Shown one piece after another: positions 59,201 to 64,000 of a DNA stretch of 64,000 nt (the stretch's first letter is position 1; each line of letters opens with the position of its first letter). The notes under the pieces were generated by a model. That model saw only the letters and a list, made by a program, of their open reading frames with translations. It did no database searches and was not told the origin of the DNA. The translations under genes and the position numbers were made by a program. This stretch comes from Mauremys mutica (taxonomy: Eukaryota > Chordata > Testudines > Geoemydidae): the NCBI RefSeq assembly GCF_020497125.1, contig NC_059081.1, positions 12,885,105 to 12,949,104 of the forward strand, read 5' to 3'.

Positions 59201-60245
59201 CTTCTTGGCCTATAGGGGTTGCTATCTGCCTGTATTACGGAAAGAAAAGTCTATGTGAATTAAATACTTAATTTCAACCTAGTCTATATTTTTAGGTTTC
59301 TTATACAAACTTTACTGAAAGATGTTATAAAAAAGAAAAAAGTGAGACAAGATATTGTTACATGCATATAGAATAATAATTACCCTAAACATGTAATCTG
59401 CCCCAAAGAGTTGAGTGTCATACACACACAACTCTCAGAAACCAAGTTGCCTACAACTGCAACTTAAAAGCCTCTGTTTCACAATCTTCATTATTCTTGT
59501 ATTTTACAAGAATGTTTTTGCACTTCAAAATAATTGATAGTTTCGAGTATTGAAAATACAACAGAATTCAACATCACTTGACTTCAGGGAAGTTAAAAAG
59601 ATTAGTTTTTTCTAAAGATTGAAAAAGAAAAAAGCAATAATATACAGGAAAATAAGTTATAAAATACTTTTAACAACCAGCTTCCCTCATCTATCCTCTG
59701 CTAAGAAATTTTCAAAAGTAGTTTATACGGTGAATATTTGGAAAAAATCAATTTATTCACTTCACACTGATTTCTAGTATTAAAATGACACTAACTGGAA
59801 TAATTTGTGTATTTACATATTGTAAACTGCTGCTTTAAATTTGCGCCTTCCCCATACCTCTTATTACACATTTTATTCATATGTCACCCTGCAGCGGTTT
59901 ACTAGAAGACGACAGACTTGCTACAGGGCAATAAAACATTTAATTCAGAAATGGTCCTCCTTATTCTACTCAAATGTCTGTACTGGCAGGAGAACCACCA
60001 TAATTTTCCTGCATTATATAAAAAAATTGCTAAATATCTCCAGATAATCCTGCAAATGGAAACATTCCTCACAGACCTGGGGCTGCCACATTACCTTACC
60101 CTTGTTAGATGGCAGGGCTCTGGCATAGACTGCTCCTTTATGGCAGATGCTGGCTTGTTTGGCTCTGATGAAAAATCTTGAGCTGTTCCATTTTTGAAAT
60201 GGTTTGACAAAGAAATCTTTGGTTCCAACCAACTGATCGTTGTCC
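44416..60245 (-). CDS. OSBPL11: Oxysterol-binding protein-related protein 11, C-terminal two thirds (7 exons in window)
   Basis: Join, complement: 60245-60100, 58674-58534, 56077-55579, 53864-53678, 48819-48637, 47528-47375, 44493-44416; 461 residues plus stop, in frame. ORP11 is an intracellular lipid-transfer/sensor protein, reported at Golgi/late endosome and ER contact sites with ORP9. Visible here are the linker ([16 protein letters not shown]), the [20 protein letters not shown] segment and the OSBP-related domain with [29 protein letters not shown], the family signature [15 protein letters not shown] and [13 protein letters not shown], then the C-terminal helix ([17 protein letters not shown]) and [13 protein letters not shown] assign OSBPL11 rather than OSBPL10 or OSBPL9 from near-identity to the human ORP11 sequence I recall. 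The PH-domain exons lie beyond the right edge. Confidence 0.95.
44520..46845. other. OSBPL11 intron, nothing recognised
   Basis: No exon or well-bounded repeat seen. The - strand open frame 45558-46025 has no recognisable similarity. Confidence 0.4.
46850..47008. repeat. Perfect-looking foldback repeat
   Basis: Arms 46888-46944 and 46951-47007 (57 bp each) are inverted copies around the 6-base loop acccac. Same repeat family as 25275-25516; again only the left side keeps the outer gtagccatgttagtctgg end. Confidence 0.88.
47375..47528 (-). CDS. OSBPL11: OSBPL11 exon, C-terminal helix
   Basis: Acceptor gatttatag, donor gtaagt. It encodes [20 protein letters not shown], then [14 protein letters not shown] and TKYFVKE. 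A hAT element lies 14 bp upstream of the exon (47543-47944), so little of the original intron 3' end remains next to the acceptor. Confidence 0.94.
47543..47944. mobile_element. Non-autonomous hAT-like element, 402 bp, perfect TSD
   Basis: Ends TAAGGCT... and ...AGCCCTA with an 8-bp perfect duplication ATCAGAAG at 47535-47542 and 47945-47952. The GC-rich interior has a G run at 47669. Its left end is 14 bp from an OSBPL11 exon. Confidence 0.88.
48637..48819 (-). CDS. OSBPL11: OSBPL11 exon, lipid-binding domain
   Basis: Acceptor aattgttttccag, donor gtaaaa. It encodes [33 protein letters not shown] and [12 protein letters not shown]. The donor gtaaaaaaag is weaker than its neighbours'. Confidence 0.94.
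49310..49400 (+). repeat. MIR fragment
   Basis: Contains tctgtgttccattcctggct and ctgccagagatttcctgggt, the MIR core. Confidence 0.5.
50323..50570. mobile_element. Harbinger-type MITE, 248 bp
   Basis: Ends GGGTACATCTGTACTACC and AGTGTAGCCCAGGCC (inverted), flanked by TAA and TGA. The interior cggagtcaatgggggagccg and ccgccgtgaggacggccagg is typical of a MITE common in turtles. Confidence 0.8.
50600..53180. other. OSBPL11 intron, nothing recognised
   Basis: AT-rich intronic sequence without exon similarity or complete repeats. Confidence 0.4.
53185..53375 (-). repeat. MIR fragment interrupted by a microsatellite
   Basis: MIR-like flanks (gcagatgtgtcatccctgtt on the left, ccaggaatgaaaccctagaa on the right) surround the TC/AC repeat. 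Confidence 0.5.
53222..53273. repeat. (TC)n(AC)n microsatellite
   Basis: About 17 bases of TC followed by about 37 of AC, uninterrupted and so likely polymorphic. Confidence 0.95.
53678..53864 (-). CDS. OSBPL11: OSBPL11 exon, lipid-binding domain
   Basis: Acceptor tttttgcatgcag, donor gtaagt. It encodes (G)[34 protein letters not shown] and [10 protein letters not shown], matching human ORP11 almost residue for residue. Confidence 0.95.
55579..56077 (-). CDS. OSBPL11: OSBPL11 exon, lipid-binding core with EQVSHHPP signature
   Basis: Acceptor tctttatttcag, donor gtgagt. This 499-bp exon encodes [36 protein letters not shown], a Ser-rich variable linker (about residues 108-140 of the exon), [15 protein letters not shown] (near 55685-55711) and [19 protein letters not shown]. 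The paired His residues and KPYNP segment are the phosphoinositide-binding positions of the ORP family. Confidence 0.95.
56363..57046. mobile_element. DNA transposon with 'tatatactc' inverted ends
   Basis: Left end catatatactcattcataaa and right end (inverted) tgtatatactcgatcagaag. TA flanks suggest a Tc1/mariner-type target but are not decisive. The GC-rich, CpG-containing middle (56450-56720) mimics a small CpG island. 'gtcagcttatgaac' occurs near both ends. Confidence 0.6.
57050..58530. other. OSBPL11 intron, nothing recognised
   Basis: No exon or bounded repeat seen. Confidence 0.4.
58534..58674 (-). CDS. OSBPL11: OSBPL11 exon, start of the OSBP-related domain
   Basis: Acceptor gatttctcacaccag, donor gtaagt; exactly 47 codons, phase 0 at both ends. 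It encodes [15 protein letters not shown], then [12 protein letters not shown] and [13 protein letters not shown]. The same frame stays open upstream to 58740, but the human protein and the frame of the preceding exon support this acceptor. Confidence 0.92.
58885..59040 (+). mobile_element. CR1/L3-like LINE 3' fragment
   Basis: Contains tttttaaggacaggttgaac and tgatgtcccttccagtccta, the end of ORF2 and the tail of a CR1-like element. Confidence 0.65.
60100..60245 (-). CDS. OSBPL11: OSBPL11 exon, linker before the lipid-binding domain
   Basis: On the - strand, acceptor ttcttttgcttcag and donor gtaagg. It encodes (G)[18 protein letters not shown] through EPCHLTR, matching the human [20 protein letters not shown] region. 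It is the most 5' exon of this gene found in the window; preceding exons should lie to the right of 64000. Confidence 0.9.
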
Positions 60246-61210
60246 CTGAAGCAAAAGAAAGTTTGCGCTGAAACTTATTCATACTCTGGGAATTCAACAA
60301 AAGATGTTTTTGAGTAAGCACTTTTTCAAAAAGCTGCAAGCAGTTAATCTTGTTCAGCAGCCACAGAACACAAGGTGAATGCACCAGGACAACACCTTCT
60401 TTGATCATTAGCATGAGCACTGTGATTGGGCAGCTGTAATATATGTGACTTGTACTGGAGAAGATGATCATGTTATAAAAGGTGTAATCAGACACTAGAA
60501 ACAGAACCCAAACTGGAATGTTATGTAACCCCTTGGAGAAGTTTTTGCACCAATTAAAGAAATGGTAGCTATAGCTCATTCTCAAACTTCAGTCAGTTTC
60601 AGAAATCGAGGCTAAAACGAAACAATATTTTGGCATTGTTTTCTCTGGAAAAAGTACTTGTCTTTTCTCAGTTGAAGGAACAACATGCTATGTTGAATAA
60701 ATAATAGCTGCTCAAAGAGATAGCAGCAGCACCTGGAAAGCTGTCACCCACTAATTTAATGATTCAAGTGTCTTGTTACTCTCCGCTAGTCTATCAGATG
60801 CAATTCCTCATCAATAATGAAAATGTTCCATTTTATTTCAAAGGCTAATGTACAGTAGACACCAATAAAGTTCTACTAAAATCACACACAAATGCTATGA
60901 GACAGAAACATTCTGGCTATAACACAAACCCAGAAGCATAAGAATTACTAGTAACTTGGAATCTTCTGTCCATAATTCTGTATTCTGCATTTTGGTAAAG
61001 TAAAAGAAATTAGGGACATTCAGAAAAAAACAGCATGTTGGACATTTCTATTCTTATACACTGTAACCTCAATTATCCAAACTTCCCTTATCGGAAAGAG
61101 GTCATGTCCCCCGATTTAAGCTGGGGACAGGAACCTGCTTCAGATAACATGGGTTTCATGTAAAGGAGGATCAGAAAAATGGAGTAGCCATTTTGTGAGG
61201 GCAATTTGCA
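60246..61210. other. OSBPL11 intron, no upstream exon found
   Basis: The open frame continues upstream of the 60245 acceptor to 60585 on the - strand, but that part does not resemble ORP11. Searching by eye for the preceding human segment found nothing here. Confidence 0.4.
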
Positions 61211-61212
61211 TG

Positions 61213-61338
61213 CGTGGGTGCTGGCACGAGCGGTGCGGCAGACCCTCTTGGCTTGAAGTGGTTTCCATCATTTACAGGGTTTACAGTTTTGTTCAATGGC
61301 TTTCAGCACTCCCTAGAAAAACGGTTCCAATGCCACTG
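61213..61338 (+). mobile_element. Short hAT-like MITE, copy 3 of 3
   Basis: Starts cgtgggtgctggcac and ends ggttccaatgccactg. Shares the interior ggcttgaagtggtttccatc with the other two copies. Flanks TTTGCATG and TTTGTGTG agree at 6 of 8 positions. Confidence 0.7.
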
Positions 61339-61442
61339 TTTGTGTGATAGAGTTGTCTTAAAACATCTTAGCTAAACATCTTTGCCTGGACTCAGTAGTA
61401 TAACTTAACTTTGTATGGCAAGATTTAATCTTCATGGAAACA

Positions 61443-61804
61443 AGAATCATAGAATATCAGGGTTGGAAGGGACCTCAGGAGGTCATCTAGTCCAACCCCC
61501 TGCTCAAAGCAGGACCAATTCCCAACTAAATCATCCCAGCCAGGGCTTTGTCAAGGCTGACCTTAAAAACCTCTAAGGAAGGAGATTCCACCATCTCCCT
61601 AGGTAACCCATTCCAGTGTTTCACCACCCTTCTAGTGAAAAAGTTTTTCCTAATATCCAACCTAAACCTCCCCCACTGCAATTTGAGACCATTACTCCTT
61701 GTTCTGTCATCAGGTACCACTGAGAACAGTCTAGATCCATGCTCTTTGGAATCCCCTTTCAGGTAGTTGAAAGAAGCTACCATTACCATTGCTTGCATTA
61801 GCAT
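61443..61804 (-). mobile_element. CR1 LINE 3' end, well preserved
   Basis: The - strand reads [40 protein letters not shown] and [19 protein letters not shown], the CR1 ORF2 C-terminus, followed by the 3' UTR and the tail ending (on +) agaatcatagaatatcaggg. 5' truncated, as most CR1 copies are. Confidence 0.92.
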
Positions 61805-61903
61805 CTAAATAAACAGTAATCTCTCAGTTTGTCAATCTTTTTATAAAAGTGTTAGAAATTATACTTTCAGCATGTTAATTGCCAGGATAACTATTCCTTC
61901 CTT

Positions 61904-61905
61904 TT

Positions 61906-61950
<45 letters not shown>

Positions 61951-61952
61951 AA
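61904..61952. repeat. (TA)n microsatellite
   Basis: About 49 bases of alternating TA with one interruption. Confidence 0.95.
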
Positions 61953-61959
61953 ATACTAC

Positions 61960-64000
61960 ATTTCTTCCTCGTATCCTTGAGAAACCTACACAGGTTGCAT
62001 ATTATCCGTCTTGGTTGATTTGTAAACTTATTTATTCAAATTTAACCAGTATTTCCTTTTCTGCGCTTTATCGGCTATTTTTAGTCCACTTTACTACTTA
62101 TTTCAAACATGTTTATCTTTTTGTGTTTGATTTTTAAAAATTAAGTATTTCAAATCTTTCTCTCTAAATATAGTTTCATTTTATACTCTATTAATGGACA
62201 GATTTGCCCTCTAATACTTCTCCCTCAACCAGGACAATGTATTATATATTCCCCTTAGCCAAAGCAGCAGACATGAACCTATTCTACATTTTTGCTGTCC
62301 CTCTCTCTCCTTATAAGCCTTAAATTAATACCATGTATTCTTGCTTGATTGCCTTAGCTTTTTCCCAGTTCCAGTGCAGATTTCTTTTTTACCTCCGATT
62401 TTAGAACAATGCCTTGTGACACCACATTGCCAGTTCTTATTTCCTGCTTTATTCTTCTTCACGGGAATTGTAGTTTTTGGGCTCTAAAATTTGCTTTTCT
62501 GACAACTAAACACAATTTTATCTGATGCATTATGCAGCCATTCTGTATTTTACAAAATTCAGATCAACAGTTTGAAGCCTTCCAATAACCGCCACATTCT
62601 CAACTTCACAATTAAAATAGCTTGTCACTTGCAGTACACCTTGACAGTTGGTCCAGACATTTTTTTCTTCATACTTTCCTTCAGTCCTTAGGGTGTGTAG
62701 CAGATGCCCACTGTCATATCTTTTTTATTCCTTGTATTCTAACTCAAAGACATTTACCACCACATTCACAGATACCAAGGCCAGATATGATCATTGTGAT
62801 TATCTAGTTCTTAGCTATCAAATTGTATCTTGCTGTTAAGTACTTTTTCCACCTCTTCTGCACTACTCAGTTACACACACGCAGTGTGTCTGTTTATTTA
62901 GCATCACTTCTAGTTCTAGTTTGTTATAGCCCGCATTTCTAGCATTAGACATATGCTATGTATGCTGACACATTTAGTCTTCTTCATGGAATCAAAGACG
63001 TTACAGTAGAAAAGGGCCTATTAGATCACCCTGCTCATCTTTCTAAAGCTTTTATTATTTTCTAAATCTTTCCATCTTTTATTTAGGAACTTCATCCTCA
63101 CCCTAATTTGTATGTCAAAAGTCCGTAACAGCTCATTCTGGTTAAGCAAAGAATCCTTATTCATCCATAATCAAGTTTTAACGCCTGCCTAAAGACTCTG
63201 CAATTCAAATCAGTACCCTTCTTAGTTGAGTGGAGGTCAGCTAATCCAAACAGGCTTTCATCAAAGACGTTCCAATGCTTAATGAATTGCAACCCTTTTT
63301 CTCTATACCTGCAATGCAGGCATTGTTTTGTACCCACTACCAGTCTTCTCCTTCTTTCTTGATTTTCTGAGAAGGACACATGCACTGCTCCAATCTTCAG
63401 TTCTTCCCACGGGCTCCTAAAATATTTCATGATTAAGTATGGTTCTCTTGAGCAGTGTTTGTTTCCGTGCAAACTATAATCAATAAAAAGTCACTAGAAT
63501 TCTTTAAGATTTGCTACCCTTATTGTGGCGTTGTTAACCTTGGCACCTGATAGGCAATATACCATGAAAGTTCTAAATGATATTTTTAATGGGGAAAAAA
63601 AACACGCATACCAACCTATGTCAACTAAATATTTGTTCAACTTTTTCCTGTTCAGTGATTTTAACAAAAAAAATTCACGGATTACAACTTCTCCACAAAG
63701 ATGCATATAAAATTCTGTCACTGAAGTGGTGCAAATGGGACTACACTTCTCCCAGATCTCCCCCTGGAACTGTAAGGGCTCCAAACTTTCTAATATTAGT
63801 TCTTAATCTTGTGTAGTGCTAAGAGAAAGCCTTTCTGCTCTTGGGCCAATCTGCAACTGAAGGTTTAATCAGTATCTCCAGCCACTTAAAAAAAAATAGG
63901 ATTTTTAATGTAAGTAGTTAATCTGCATGCAGTAGATGCTTTTTAACAGGAAATATTTTTCCCAGGCACAGTGGGTTTTTTAGTTTGTTATAAGTTAAAG
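61960..64000. other. OSBPL11 intron, nothing coding recognised
   Basis: AT-rich. A weak CR1-tail-like stretch (catggaatcaaagacgttac) lies near 62987. No ORP11 exon was seen. Confidence 0.4.

Noticed and set aside
42800..60245. Assigning the - strand gene to OSBPL10 or OSBPL9
   Set aside because: Residues such as [27 protein letters not shown] and the GDGWVYxxPLWK end fit ORP11; ORP9 has a different domain sequence as I recall it.

Overview
This is a vertebrate nuclear window, almost certainly from a turtle (probably a cryptodire). It has large spliced genes, long introns and a dense load of old interspersed repeats. The clade call rests on four copies of a tRNA-headed SINE with a CR1-like tail, which matches the cryptodire Cry I/tortoise pol III SINE. 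CR1 LINE fragments, sauropsid-type hAT and Harbinger elements and MIR/CORE-SINE relics agree with it. The species cannot be named from the sequence alone.

Two protein-coding genes lie tail to tail. On the + strand, six exons between 13815 and 39068 encode nearly all of a TGF-beta type II receptor-like serine/threonine kinase: extracellular cysteine-rich domain, transmembrane segment, complete kinase and C-terminal tail. It is related to TGFBR2 but clearly diverged from it. The first (signal peptide) exon was not found. On the - strand, seven exons between 60245 and 44416 encode the C-terminal two thirds of OSBPL11 (ORP11), an oxysterol-binding-protein-related lipid transfer protein. Its PH-domain exons would lie beyond the right edge. 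All splice junctions in both genes are in frame and neither gene carries an internal stop.

The pairing matters. In human, TGFBR2 lies near OSBPL10 on 3p, while OSBPL11 lies on 3q with no receptor gene that I know of beside it. A TGFBR2-like gene beside OSBPL11 therefore looks like the missing whole-genome-duplication sister (ohnolog) of TGFBR2, kept in turtles and lost in mammals. Its catalytic motifs are intact, but several ligand-contact and regulatory positions differ.

Layout: 1-13814 is upstream or first-intron sequence with CR1 pieces, a hAT element and a split MIR. 13815-39068 is the receptor gene, whose introns hold a solo LTR, four hAT/MITE elements, a 2.1-kb Harbinger element with a decayed SANT-domain ORF, a CR1 reverse-transcriptase remnant, a 200-bp foldback and Cry I SINEs. 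39069-42800 is mostly intergenic, with one exon-like segment. About 42800-60245 is OSBPL11, including a hAT element inserted almost at a splice acceptor. 60246-64000 is an OSBPL11 intron with a CR1 copy. No tRNA gene, rRNA gene or CRISPR array was seen.
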